Of a stretch of 64,000 nt of DNA, positions 36,208 through 48,220 are shown piece by piece (the first letter of the stretch is position 1; the number at the start of each line of letters is the position of its first letter). The stretch comes from Chlamydomonas reinhardtii (Eukaryota > Chlorophyta > Chlorophyceae > Chlamydomonadales > Chlamydomonadaceae). Under the pieces are notes generated by a model that worked only from the letters and a program-made list of their open reading frames with translations, was not told where the DNA came from and did not search any database. The translations under genes were made by a program, and so were the position numbers. The stretch lies in the NCBI RefSeq assembly GCF_000002595.2, contig NC_057005.1, forward strand, positions 7,675,193 through 7,739,192. Direction: 5' to 3'.

Positions 36208-36449
36208 CGTGCCGCCACCGGGCGCTGGCAGCCACACACGGCTGCTCCCTTCCTCCAAAGCTCCTGTCGTCCTCACGTCGTCTCATGCTCCGCTCGGCTT
36301 TCCCATATGCCTCCTGCCCTAAAACTCCTGAGTCATCCCGCTCCTGCTCCTGCCCCTCGCCGGCCCAGCCCGGCCCACCCTCGCGCGCGGCGCCCGCTGG
36401 ACCATGAGCCCGCGGGCCGCCCACCCGCCCGACCCAGCCGGGATGGCGC

Positions 36450-37472
36450 TCAGTGGCGGATGGGCACCAGCGGCGCCGCCCGGATGGCTGAGAGGTCCAC
36501 TGCGCCGTCCGCCTCCTCATCCACCTCGCCCACTATCGCGCTGTGCACAACACAGAGGAAGGACGTGGGTGGCGCGGCAACACGGCAAATTGTCAGGTGC
36601 GGCGTGTACTGGATTTATAGATGACGGCTAACATCGAAACAGAGGAGTTCCGGCTCTCAAGGCCGTGCCGCAGGGCAGGTAGCACGCGCCGTGCGCCCCT
36701 CCCACCCGGGTCGACTTACACGTTGTCTCCTCGGATGCAGTATATCCCGGGGTTCTGGATGACTTGTACACCAGACTGCAAAGCACGCAGCCAAGCAAGG
36801 CGGAGCACGGCAGGGTCTCGGGGTCAGGTCCCTGGCTGCATGTCAGGACGCCGCAGGACACATGCTGTGTGGTACGCCGCCGCATACACCGAGGCAGCCG
36901 AAGTACCACACGCCTGTCCCCGCATGCACAAATACACGCCTCCCCCAGCGAGCTGGGCGGAGTGTACCCCGGCTGTCACGCGCCCTCCCAGACGTCCCGC
37001 CTCCTGCCTGCCGGCGCCGGGTCCGCACCTTTGCGGAATACACCCGTTCTTGGCACTCTTGCAACAGCAGGTTCCAGGTCTGGTCGTACCCGCGCAGCAC
37101 TCCCTGCGGGTCCACACAATGCGCCAGCCCAGGTGAGCACCGCATCATGACAGCAGCCCGTCCAGAGCATGGCGATTACACGTCAATCACCCGACATCCC
37201 CGCTGGGCAGCAGGAGCAGCGCGCCGCGCGCCCCGGCGTGCCGCCTCCTGTCCAGGTGACTCCTGTGGGGCACCGGCAGCGCTCCTCCACTCACCACGTA
37301 GTGCTTGCCGTCATTCGTGATGACGGTGACTTGAGCTGCATGCATAGGTTTATTGGGGTTAGCGGGAGAACTGAGCTAGTTGCGCAAGATGCGCGCGCAA
37401 TTTGGAGCTGCCTGGGGCGTGCGGGTACTTACATCCAACCAGGTCTGTAAGTTTTGTGTCGTTGCCTGACAT
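36450..37472 (-). CDS. LSM8: U6 snRNA-associated Sm-like protein LSm8
   Basis: LSm8 is the nucleus-specific subunit of the LSm2-8 ring that binds the 3' U-tract of U6 snRNA. Five exons: 37433-37472, 37295-37335, 37029-37103, 36720-36775, 36450-36540; 303 nt, 100 residues (human LSm8, from memory, about 96). Phases 1/0/0/2 close. Sm1 region: SQVTVITNDGKHYVGVLRGY with DQTWNLLLQECQERVYS, including the conserved Asp/Gly and N of the RNA-binding loop. Sm2: GIYCIRGDNVAIVGEVD, with IRGDNV at 66-71 as the second RNA-contact loop. The C-terminal tail ADGAVDLSAIRAAPL matches the LSm8-specific extension, which separates it from LSm1. The start is ATG 37472 (MSGNDTKLTDLVG), embedded in an AT-rich leader. 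It is head to head with TRXz and tail to tail with the SMYD4-like gene. Confidence 0.96.
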
Positions 37473-39320
37473 TGAATTAAGAAATACTAGTCAGATCGGT
37501 CCGGCCCGCGTTCGGTGTGCACAACCTGCAAGCTTTGATCGGCGACAGAGATATGATTCAACGTGGCCCTAAAACACTGCTTGCATGTACTGCACAGCAC
37601 GTCGACATGTCACAGGAACGGTGAGAGAGCAGCATGGAGCAATGTGGAAACCCATTCTGCCCCAAATAGGATAGTTGTAGGGCCACGAAAGAATCCATAT
37701 CATAAGTATGGCGCATTTAAATGCTTATCAAGGAAACGAAGACACCGGGGTCCTCGGGCCGGCACGAATTCTCGAAACTCTTTTGCAATATGGAGCCCTG
37801 CCACCTGCTGCCGCTCTCACACCTTTGAACAGTTGACATGTTACCGTGTATGCGCAGAGGAGTAGCAGGGGGAAACACACCGTGGGGCTTCACAGCGGGG
37901 CCAACCCCCCTTCATTAGCCCGCAACCCGCCTCTGAGTGTATCCTACTAGGGACAGCTCAGACGCTGGCAGAGGCACGGCATGTGAGTGGAGGTGGCCGA
38001 TGGAAACTTGCAGGCTGGAGGGCTGTCCGGCACACCGGTGCGGGCGCTGCGTGTCGCGCCGAATTTCGCATGGCGGCGGCCGGCATCAGCGGCACACCCA
38101 ACGCACTGCAGTCCGTCCGTTGCGGCGGCAGGACAGGGCTGCGGGAAGACCGTGTGTGCTACCTCATGTGTCGGCTGCAGGTGCGGGATGGGGGCTGGCA
38201 CGCACTTGGGGGGAAAGGCTGCCGCCAGCACCTCAGAAGGCATCGGCATCACCGCCTTCGCACCGCCTTGGCACCGCCTTCCGCGCACCAGCGGCGTGCT
38301 GGCGGCAGGACCCGGTGATTGCTGCCCCTTGGGAGCAGCCTGTGCGTCAGCAGCGCGCTCGCGTGGCGGCTAGCGGCTTGAGGAGAAGGAGGAAGTCGCA
38401 CGCACAACCGCAGTGGCTGTGGCAGTGGCAGTTGCAATGGCGCGGCAAGCTGTAGCCAGGCATGTTGGTGCAGCAGGGGGGGGGGACAGGGGCGGCGGGG
38501 CGCAGGCTTGCGGCGTGGCCGTGCAAGGCGGTCTGGTGCACCCAAGTGATGCGGCGCATTCGGTGCGGCAGCACATGCCGTGATAGTTTGAGGTGCCGCA
38601 CTGCAGGCACGTGAGAAATGTTATGTGAGAGGGCCCATAAGCGCCCACCTATGTATGCTTGCCCAAGGGCCTCTTGCAAGGCCTGACAACTTCAGTCACT
38701 ACCACCGGCTTACTCGTGCATGTTCATGGTGTTTGCCTTGATGTTCCTGTCACAGCATGCGGAACTCATGTACCACACGGCCTGCATCTTGAAAGCGCGT
38801 GATTGCGTGCTGTGCCAACGGGCTAGCAAGGACTTGCTTTGGCTGTTATGCGCAACTTCAGGCAGGTCAGGCGGTCGGGCATTCCGTGCCCGCGTGCAGG
38901 CATCTGAGGCCGGCGGGTGCTGCGCGTGCACAAGCGCTACGAGTCTACATTGCATTCTTATTAGGGCGCATGCAATGTCCGTATGAGCGTTATGCTTTGG
39001 TGCTTTGCTTGCTCGCGTGTGGCGCGGGCTTGACGGCGGCACGCTACGTTCCCGCCTGCAGTTCTCCGCCACCCAGACCGCCATCCACACCCCCCACCGT
39101 GTTCTGTACGTTTGCCTCCACCACACAATACATGCTATCTGCGTCCGTTATCACAGGCTTCACGGCGAATGAGCCAGTCTGAGCCGGTCGCAATCCAGCT
39201 TTTCGCTGCAACCATTTGCAGAGCCTTCTGTTCATACGTACCAGCTCAATTCCTCTTGGTTAAAGTTACGAATTGATTCCTAATCTTTTCCGTCAAAGAA
39301 TTCAGCCGCTCCGACACACG
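37473..39320. other. Head-to-head upstream region of LSM8 and TRXz
   Basis: A 1.85-kb stretch with no supported gene on either strand. It holds the two promoters. The first 400 nt are comparatively AT-rich, followed by ordinary GC-rich sequence with a G8 run near 38475. No clear TATA box or repeat was seen. Confidence 0.5.
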
Positions 39321-40178
39321 ATGCACACCCTCAGCCAAACCTCGAGCCGGGCGACCCTCTCTGCTCGGCAAGGACGCAAAGCTGTTGCTCTCGGCAGCCT
39401 GCCGAAGCCCGTGGTGGCTGCCCGTGTGCCGGTGGCGTCGCCGGTGTCGCAGCGCGGAGCTCCGGGCGTGACGTGTCGCCGGAGCGTCATTAGCCATGGA
39501 AAGGCGAGAGCACGAACCGTGACCGGGTAGCTTGTGTGTGGGTATCGGGCTTGGTTGCACAGCGCGGCGGTCCCATGTGACCCAGCGGGCCGATCGTCGC
39601 GACGTAACTTGCGCCCTGGCGTTTGCAGGTGGAGAAGATCTCGGGCGAGCAGCTGGAGGTTGCCATCGCCTCTCGCGATACAACTCTAATTGTCGACTTC
39701 TTTGCGGTGCGTGCGGGGGGCGGCGGGCGGGTAGTGGCGACGGAGCGTTGTGCTTGCTCCCTCCGGCGCCAGCGGCCCACATCCGGCGTTGTAGGGCGGG
39801 GGGTTGTCGGCGGGTGGTGCAGGGCGGGGATCGTCGCACGATCGCTCCGCCCCTCGGCCGCGTGCTGATGCAGCGTTTGCACGCGCCAGCGCCGCCTTGC
39901 GCCGTGCCCACCCTCAAACGTGCCGTGCTTGTCTTGATGTCTTCTGACTGGTGCGCAGACGTGGTGCGGCCCCTGCCTGCTGCTGGCGCGTGAGCTGGAG
40001 CAGGTGCGTTTGTGTCTGGGGGCTGTGTATGGGGGCGGCTGTGTGTGCGTGGGGGTAAGGGGGTTGTGTGTGCGTGGCAGTCATCCTGTGTGCTGGGCAG
40101 TCAGCGCTAGGTACCGGCAACCGTGTAGGCAGCAGCCACCATAGCACTGTGTGCGCGCACACACCTGCCAACACACGT

Positions 40179-40213
<35 letters not shown>

Positions 40214-40807
40214 CACGGCCCTGCAGGTGGCGGAGGAGATGGACGGGCGTGTCAAGGTGGTGAAGATCGACGTGGACGAGAACCCCGACCTGTCCAACAT
40301 GCTGCGGGTGAGCGGGCGTGTCAAGAGGGGGCGGGCTGGGAAGGGCGGGCGGGGCAAACATGCGTTGGGAAGGCGGTGGCGAGGTGGGGGACCGGGCGCT
40401 GGCGGTGGGCCGCATGCGGCATGCACAGCCCCCGCATCCCGCGTGCTGCTGCTTGCCCGCGTGGGCTGCACGGGCTGCGGCGCCGTGTCTGCGCGACCCT
40501 CAAAACCCCTCGCGTCGCAATGCATAACTGAACGCAACACCTCCCGTACCCTACACCCCTCTATGACCCCATCCCCTACCCGCCTGCCCGCCTTCCTGCC
40601 TCCCTCTCCGCCCCGCCCTGCTGCCGCTGCTGCCCCCTGCAGATCCAGGGCCTGCCCACCATCGTCATCATCCCCAAGGACGCCGGCAAGCCCGCGCTGC
40701 GCACCGAGGGCTTCCTGCCCGCCGCCCAGATCATGGAGATCGTGGGGCAGATCGAGGCCGGCCAGACGCCGGGGCAGCCGCAGCAGCCCGAGGCGCCGCA
40801 GCAGTAG
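39321..40807 (+). CDS. TRXZ: Chloroplast thioredoxin z
   Basis: Thioredoxin z is a plastid disulfide reductase; in plants it associates with the plastid-encoded RNA polymerase and pfkB-type kinases. Five exons: 39321-39518, 39629-39706, 39959-40003, 40227-40307, 40643-40807; 188 residues. Residues 1 to about 60 are Ser/Arg/Ala-rich without acidic residues, as in a transit peptide. Thioredoxin fold: VEKISGEQLEVAI, TTLIVDFFATWCGPC with catalytic Cys95 and Cys98, VKVVKIDVDENPDL, and IQGLPT with the cis-Pro near 139. RTEGFLPAAQIMEIV closely resembles the RTEGLIP segment of plant Trx z rather than Trx m, f, x or y. A short Pro/Gln tail (GQPQQPEAPQQ) follows. The first donor (ACC|GTGACC) is weak but is the only in-phase site I found; a different end for exon 1 would alter only the transit-peptide region. 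Confidence 0.94.
40179..40210. repeat. (CA)n tract in TRXz intron
   Basis: About 16 CA units in the third TRXz intron, ending 16 nt before the acceptor of exon 4. Confidence 0.95.
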
Positions 40808-41842
40808 AGGGGGAAGGAGGGGAGCGGGGGAGCCGCGCCGGAGCAGCAGGACAGCTGGCAGGCGGCGGGGCGGCTGGCCGGGGCGGCGAGCGGGGGTTAC
40901 CTGGAGAGGGGTCAGCAGCGCGAGGTAGCGCCTGTGCGTGGTGCCGTGGTGCGCTCGCGCGGTCATGACCTGACCGATGGCCATGTCGTCATGGGACTCG
41001 TGATGGGGGGGGCGCAGCTGTGGGGCTGTGGGGCTGTGGGGCTGCGTGGCAGTGCAGCACGCCGTGGCCCGTGGCGGCGCCGTGGCTGGCGGCTGTGGGA
41101 GCAGCCGGGTGCGGTGCAGCCGCGGCGGTGCATGCATCTTGAAGGTCCGCCGACCCGCTGCCGCCACCACCTCCAGCCCTTAGGACCGCCACCTGCCGGC
41201 TGAGTGCGCCTGTGAGCCTGCGGTGATTTGCCGTACCGGAGCTGCCCCCACCAGCTGCCTGGGGATGGCGATGGAAGGGGTGCTTGTGAAGCTGTAGAGG
41301 TTAGGCTTCTCTCGTGGTGTTGATGCATGATGCCGGGCAGATCTCGAGGACGCGTATTGGTGGACATATCACACATGCGCGAAGGTCTGACAACATTGCC
41401 GCCGCTCGAACCCTTCGCAACACTGTGTCTAGTGAGGTGTTCGGTGCAGAAGGTGTTTTGTAGTATAGGAGAGAGGGCGCATGCGCAAAGGAGGCGGAAG
41501 CCGTGCGTCTCCCCACGGCGTGTCCCTTCCGCAACAACCCTTCACACAGTGGAGGATCATGAGCGGGCATGGCGTATGGGCTGCGGCTGTGCAGTCCGGC
41601 CCTCGGGGTCGTCGTAACTGGAAGGCTGTCAGCTGGGTATTTGGTTGCGGTTTGCGGGGTTACGCACAGGCGCGCTTGCAGCCCCATGCATGCTGCGGCT
41701 ACGACTGGCTCCACACGTCGTGGCTGTGCCGGCCGCGGCGTGTGTGTGTGAGCGGGGGGTGATGCGCCGTGTGCGGCACCGGCACTGGGCCGCTGCGTAA
41801 TGGCAGGTGCGCGGTCGGGTGTGGTGCGGCTGCGCAGATGCT

Positions 41843-41847
41843 GTAAG
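41843..41847 (+). terminator. TGTAA polyadenylation signal candidate (TRXz)
   Basis: First plus-strand TGTAA I found after the TRXz stop, about 1035 nt downstream. Confidence 0.4.
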
Positions 41848-42081
41848 ACTGATGTGTGCCTGGATCTATGCGCGACCGATCTCGGGGCCAGGAACTCACC
41901 GCGGCTGCTCCAGCAGGCTCCCGAGGGGATGGAGCGGCCGCGCCCACGGCTTACGTGCCTCACACGGGCGGTTGGCCAGTTGCCAGTTAAGTTACAACTA
42001 CCGTGCGTTGCCACCGTCACTACAATGTGCATCGGTACCCATCATATATGATTGCGCTAGTGCACTAGTCTGCAACTAACC

Positions 42082-42133
42082 TCAGTGCGGTGCAAGCACC
42101 CACCAAATCAGTGCGGTGCTAGCACCCACCAAA
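42082..42133. repeat. 26-nt tandem duplication
   Basis: Two adjacent copies, 42082-42107 and 42108-42133, of TCAGTGCGGTGCAAGCACCC ACCAAA, differing at one base (A/T). Each copy contains the short inverted motif GGTGC..GCACC, so a small hairpin is possible. Confidence 0.9.
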
Positions 42134-42392
42134 GGACCTGCATCAATATGAGGCCAAGAGCTGCTAAGAGTCAGAACCGTAGCTGCGCACTCATCAATCA
42201 ATTCTTGCGCCATGTCATAATGTCACATCCTTCCTGCCTCGCAGTGCCTTAACCCCTGCCACACTCCCGACATCCCATCCCACCCCATCTCTAAATTCGG
42301 GCATGGTATCCCTGCGATCGGACGAGTCGTCCGGAGCACATTTGGTATGCCCGCACGGGCCATCAGGACATCAGGTCCATCACAAGCCGCAG

Positions 42393-42397
42393 TTACA
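42393..42397 (-). terminator. TGTAA polyadenylation signal candidate
   Basis: Minus-strand TGTAA about 580 nt past the stop of the 1666-residue protein gene. The distance is typical for this lineage. Confidence 0.4.
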
Positions 42398-42975
42398 TTT
42401 ACTGAGCATGGAGTTCACGCCAAACGGCCGGCTAAGCATGCAAGTTCACGCACCCGTGCAATGTCACGACATACAAAGTGAAACGTGGGTCCTGGTCCTG
42501 GTCCTGGGGAGGCGCTCCAGGCTGCCTACAGGACCTTGGGTACAGCAGCTCAGTAGCTCACAACAGCTCACAACTTGAGTGCCTAGTCGTCTCAGGGGCA
42601 AAGGCAATCTCGCGAGTGCCACCTGCACATGAGCTTGAATGCGGAGTTGAGATTAGGCATGCCCCGTCCCCACAGTTGCAACCGCCCAACGGTAACGGTG
42701 GGGTCTCTCTGCACGTTCACAATTCCAACAGCGCCACCAAATGGTAGTACAGTAGTCTAAAGCGTTCGCAGCTGTCCGCAGCGTCCTAAGCACGCTATAC
42801 CAACGGCAGTAATGATGACAATGTGCATGCACATGCCAGCATGCATCGCACACGTAGCCACGCCAGGTCTTACGCCGAACAATCTTCACAGTGCATGCGT
42901 TCATTCGTTCCCCACATACAGGTTAGGTGCACTTCGTAAACCCCGCCAGCCAGGGCCGTCCTCACAAGCGCACGC

Positions 42976-45900
42976 CTAGACAGCAGCCCCGCCGGCGGTT
43001 GCACTGCGCGACGCACTGACCACCACCACCGCGCCCGTGCCGCCAGCCACCGCGTCAAGCGCCGCCGCCAGCGCCGCCGCCAGCACGTGGCGGTCAGGTC
43101 CGGTCGCCGCACCCTTGCTTGGCAGCTGGCCACACGCATTGCTTGCCTCCTGCGGCCGCAGCAGTGCGCGCGACTTACCGGCGTTGGCAGACGCTGCTGC
43201 GGCAGCGGCGCCCGCAGGTGGCAGGCTGCTGGTTTGCGCCGCCGCCGCCACTGGCGCCGCCTTCACGCCTACCAGTGTCTCTACCAAATCCAGCCCGTGG
43301 GAAGCCTGGCTGTCGGAAGTCTGGGCGGTCTGGTCACGGCTCTGGTCCTGGGTCTGGTCCTGGGTTTGGTCCTGGGTCTGGCCCGGTGTCTGGTCCGTGG
43401 CTGCGGCCTGCTGCAGGATGCGCTCCAGCTCCCGCGGCGACACCGCACTCATGGCGCCCACCAGGGCCGCCGGCGAGCTGGCGTGGCGGCCCGACAGCTG
43501 CAGCGGTCGCAGCGGCGACGCCGCCTGTGCGAGAGGTGTGGGCTGGGCCTCTGCGGCCACCTGGCTGTGCGGTGCGGCCGCCTGCACCTGCGCCTGCACC
43601 TGCACCCCCTGCTGGCCCGAGGGCGCTGCGGGCTGAAGCCCCGCCCAGTGCCACTCCCTGGGCCGGCCCTCCAGACCTGGCCCCTCGCTGCCGTCCCAGC
43701 TGCGCCGCACGCCGCCCGCACTCCACATGCGCAGTCGGCGCGCGGCGGCCGCGACGTCCTCGGCTGACAGCGCCGCGGCGGCCGCACGGCGGCCACCGCC
43801 GCCTGCCCTGGAGCAGGTCCCGCCCACCTTGTCCGCCGCTGGCACCCGCCAGCAGGCCGGCTCGGCCCCGTTGGCGCCGCCATCCATGCCACCGCAGGCA
43901 GCGGCCTGTGAAGGGGCGGCGCCGCTGGCGGCACGCACGGTGCTCAGGAGCCGCCTCTGCAGCGACAGCAGCGGCAGCGGCGGCATCGCGCCGCCGTCGC
44001 CGCCGGGCACCACAACGCCCACAGCTGCGGCGCTGGGGGCGGCGGTGGCGGCCAGCAGGGCGTGGCGCTGGTGCCTCAGCGCGCGGGGCACGGCGCGGGA
44101 CAGGAAGGTGTCCGCGGCGCGCAGCCTGTGCAGCAGGAGGAGGACGGGCGGGGAGGTGGTCACATACGCCGCGCAAGGCTCACGCAACTTACAGGCCCCC
44201 TTCCCCATGTGCTTTCCTACTACACGCTTGGTGAGTCTACAAGCAGCATGGAACCGCAAAGAGGCGGTGTTTGGTGTGGGTGGGGGGCGCGCTCTCTGCC
44301 GAGATGCACCGCAGCACTAGTCACCAGTCACATCGGGTAGCAACTCGACCTCTCACGCATCACACGCACCTGCCGTGCCGGATCAGCAGCTCAGCATAGA
44401 AGCACGCCGCCGCCTGGCTGCCCGCCGCCGCCGCGCCGCCACGCAGCCGCTCGCAGCGCGCCGCCAGCAGCGACACCAGCAGCGGCTCGGCCACCGCCAG
44501 GCTGTCCATGCCGGTGCCGGCCACGTGCGCCAGGAAGGCCTGCACCTCCAGTGCGGCCGGCGAGGCGGCGCCGTACAGCTGCCGCCGCACCGACAGCGCG
44601 CGCTTGCCCCACTCCCACGCCGCCGACCAACGGGCGTCGCTGGCCCCGCCTTCCACGTCGCTGGCTGCCGTTTGCGACTCGGCGCCATGCGTGCCGCCAC
44701 TGCCGCTGCCGCTACCGCAGACGTCAACACCCTTTGCGCCAAAGCCAGAGCCCGAGGAGGCAGCTGCGGAGGCGCAGACCGCCGCCAGGAGAGCGGCCTC
44801 CGAATGTCGGGCCGCCAGAGCCATGCCGGGGGCCCGCTGCAGGCAGTCGGCCACCTGCTGCCGCCCGTGCCGCTGCAGGAGCTGCTGCTGCATGAGGACC
44901 CGGGTGTGCGCCTCCGCCGCAGCGTCCGCGCGACGCCGGAGCACCTCCGGAGGCTCAGGCACAGGCGTGGCCTGTACCGCTGCGCCGCCGCCGCCCGCCG
45001 GCACGTGCACAGCACGCGCGTGCTTGTCCGGCGCCCATGCCGCCTCAAAGCACCGGACCGCCTGCGCCGACACCTCCGCCGCCTGCTGCAGCGCCCGGCT
45101 CATCGCGACAGCATCTCCGCCACCACCGGACAAGACCGGGGCTGTCCCCGCCGCTAGGTGCCTACCCGCCGCCGGCGCTGCCGCCGCCGCCGCCGCCGCC
45201 AGCAGCTGCAGCCCTGCCAGCGCGCTGCCCGCCTCCGCCAGGACTGCCAGGTGCACCGCCGCCGCCTCGGACCCGCCGCCGCCGCCGCCGTCGGTCGCCG
45301 TCACGGCGGCGTGGGGCACTGGCACGTCCCGGCAGGCGGCGGCGTAGGCTCGTGCCAGCGGCTCCTGGCAGGCCGCCGCCGCCGCCGCCACACGCGGGCA
45401 GGGCGGCTCCGAGCATGAGGGCAGCAGGCCAGCTGCGTCCTCAGGAGCGACGGCGGTGGCGGCTGCGGCGGCGGCGGCGGTGGCGGCGGCTGTGTCCGTG
45501 TCGCCGTGAAAGGAGCTGGACTGGATGGAGGGCGAGTTGCCTGTCGGCCCGGCATTGCCGCGCCAGACCCCACGGCCCAACACAAACCACGGAATGGCGG
45601 CCGGTGCGGGGACCGCCTCTGCGGCGTCGCCGCAGATGCTGCCCCGCCTGGCGCCACCCGCACCCGCGCCCGCACCCACGCCCGCGCCCGCGCCGCCCTC
45701 GCTGCGCATGCTGCCCTCAGACACACGCGGCGTGACCGGCGGCGGCCCTCCCACCCGTGTAGAGGGCGGCAGCGGCAAGGATGTGGCCCGGTTGAGGGCC
45801 ACGATGTGGTGCTGGTGCTGGTGCTGGTGGCGTGAGCCGTCACCAGCTGCTGCCACCGATGCCCCGCTGCCTGACGCGGCGGCGGTTGGGCTGCCGATGG

Positions 45901-48220
45901 GGCAATGGTCGGCTGCAGCAGCGGCAGCAATACCCGTGGGGCTGCTGCCAGCGGGCGCCCTCACAGCCGCCTCGGCGCCGGACGGCGGCGGCGCGGTGGC
46001 AAAGGGGATGCTGGCAGAAAGGCGCAGCCAGGTGCGGGCACGGGCGGCAAGCAGTGCCGCCTGCAGCAGCCGTGTGGAGCGCTCCAGTCCTGCCTCCGGG
46101 GCCGTGCCGTCGGACACGCCTGTAGGTCCGGCGATGCGCACGCCCTGGCCAGCCCTCCTGCTGCAGTTGCCGCCTGCTGGGCCTCCGGCGCAGTGCCGCA
46201 GTGCGGCGCTGTACAGCCGAGCCGCTGCCATGGTCAGCCCGCGCGCCTCCGCGGCCGCGCCACGCAGCGCCGCCGCCTGCGCCGCCAGCAGCTGCAGCTG
46301 CGCCAGCGCACCAGCCCCACCCTCACCACCGCCGCCGCCGCCGCCTTGGCTGTCTCTGTGCCGCGACCGCTGCAGCAGCTGCAGCGCCTCGGCCTCCGCC
46401 TCCGCCGCAGCCCGAGAGCAGGCCGCCAGCGCCCCGACCGACAGGCCCACACCGGCGGCATCAGCACCCGGTGCACCTGACGACGGGGGGTCGAGACCGG
46501 GGATGTGCGCGGCTCCCAGCCCCAGACCCAGCGCCGCCTGCAACAGCAGCGCCTGCGCGAGCAGCAGTCGCCGGGCTGCACGCACGGGCGCCGGCGCCTC
46601 GGCCTCCACCGCCGCGGCACGGCCCCAGCACACGGCGCGCTGCAGCAGCCGCCCCGCCTCTTGCAGCTGCTCCCACTGCCGCCGCCGCGCGCACGAGCCC
46701 TCCTCCGGCGCCGCTGCGCCAGGGGCTGCCGAGGCACCGGCATGTGACGGCCGCGCGGACGCGGGTGTGGCGGCGGGAGCGGCTGGGGACACAGTGGCGG
46801 CGTTGGCGGCGCGCAGCCACGGCAGTGCGGCAGTCAGAAGCGTGGGGTCCCGCAGCCGCGGCGGCAGCAGCTGTCGGGCCCGCCGCACCCAGGCCGCGGC
46901 CTGCGTGCACTCGGGATCAGCTCCGGCGGTGGCCGCATCTGCCGCGGCGCCCGCCGCCAGCACAAACAGGGCGCCCCCTGCAGCGGCGGCGCCCTCTGCG
47001 GTGGCGGCGGCGGCTGCCAGCTGCTCCGCCTCGATGTCCAACAACGCGGGTGGGATGGTGCGCAGCATTGACAGCGCGGCCGACTGCGCCATCACCGGCG
47101 AAGCTCCAGCTGCACAGGCGGCCTCCGCCTCCTGTACAGCGGCCTTCTCTCCAGCGGCCTCCGCCTCGCTGTCGCCCTGGGTGCCGTCGCCCGCGCGCAC
47201 CTCGTCGTCCTCGCTCTCATCATCATCATCCGACCAGGCCATGCCCTCCAGCTGCGCCTGCCGCCGCAGCCCGCCGTAGGGCTGCAGCTGGGCCTGCTGC
47301 AGCTGGCGAGCTGCCGCCGCTGCTACCAAGCTCTCCACCCCAAACGGCACACACAGCAGCTGCGCCACCGCCGCCGCCACCGTGCCCTCCGCCGCCTTCT
47401 GCTTGCCCTGGACCGCGTCTGCCCCGTGGTCAGCAGTGCCGATACCGCCGCCGCTGCCGTTGCTGCCGCAGCACGCCAGCAGCCCCAGACCCACCAGTCT
47501 GTCCAACAGCGCTTCCGCGTCGCCGCCCACGGCGGGTGCCGCGCCGCCACCTGTGGAGCGGGCGCGGCAGGCGCCCGCCGGCTGCGGCTCAGCGGCGTGT
47601 GTGTGCGGCCCAGCAGCGCTGTCTGGCGAGAGCGCCGAGCCGCCACCGCTGACGGCGCCGCCACCGCTGACGGCGCCGCCGCCGCAGCTGCCCCCAAACA
47701 GTGGGTTGGCGCAGCGGCGCTTCCAGGGCCCCACCTCAGGGCTATGTAGTGTCGCCGCCAGCACAGCCGTCGCTTCGTCGCGGCCTAGGGCGCAGGCCGC
47801 CTGTGCCGCGGCCGCTGTGCACAGGGCTTGTAGCGCCCGCACGTGCACGGCGGGCAATGCCGCCACCGCCATCGCCACAGAGTCGGCTATGCCCGCCGCG
47901 TCTGTCTCTGCTTCTGCCGCAGTAGATTCGTATTCCCGGCCGTGGCTTGGCGAACCGCTGCTGAGGGCGGGTGGAACGCCTGCGCCACCCTGGCTGCTGC
48001 CGGCACTGTGGCAGTCGGCGCTGTCCGGCTGGTTGCGCTCCAGCCAAACCAGACCCGGCCACACGCGGAATGCATCATCTCCAACGCCGCAGTCCCCCGC
48101 TATCAGCAGCGGCCCAGACAGCGACTCTATGCTGAGCGTCAACCCAAGAGGCCCTCGTCCGCCATTCATCGTGCACCGACCGCGCGAGACTGTCTGTGCA
48201 GAGTGTGGCACCATCAGCAT
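42976..48220 (-). CDS. Large Ala-rich protein with TPR-like helices, unknown function
   Basis: I do not recognise the family. Two exons, 44370-48220 and 42976-44125, join in phase 2 (CACGGCAG|GTGCGT ... CTGCACAG) to give 1666 residues. ATG 48220 follows an in-frame TAG five codons upstream. The N-terminus has ordinary composition (LSIESLSGPLLIAGDCGVGD, then FRVWPGLVWLERNQ). The middle is Ala-rich and helical with low-complexity loops, and an acidic patch (DDDESEDDEV) lies near residue 330. A TPR-like stretch precedes the exon junction (WEWGKRALSVRRQLYG, LAVAEPLLVSLLAARCERL, CFYAELLIRHGR) and resembles kinesin-light-chain-type TPRs, which suggests a scaffold. The second exon is Ala/Gln/Ser-rich and has a DQTQ repeat near nt 43350. 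A stop-free 3.85-kb exon supports coding. Alternative: several TPRs in a flagellar or trafficking protein; not provable here. Confidence 0.65.

Larger units (their letters stand above)
34712..36449. other. Convergent region between SMYD4-like gene and LSM8
   Basis: Tail-to-tail spacer, mostly 3' UTR of one or both genes. Minus-strand TGTAA signals occur at 35087-35091 and about 34971. Minus-strand open frames here (for example 35087-35830) are long but have no recognisable protein and lie within the expected LSM8 3' UTR. A GCTGACACG repeat (about four copies, 36175-36207) is present. Confidence 0.45.
40808..42392. other. TRXz 3' UTR and convergent spacer
   Basis: No gene supported. GC-rich up to about 41850 (probable TRXz 3' UTR), then more AT-rich spacer holding a 26-nt tandem duplication. 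Confidence 0.45.

Noticed and set aside
45525-47652. Plus-strand open frames of 480-580 codons opposite the 1666-residue protein
   Set aside because: Antisense shadows of a 3.85-kb GC-rich exon. The minus-strand frame is longer, has an in-frame upstream stop and a clean splice into a second exon.
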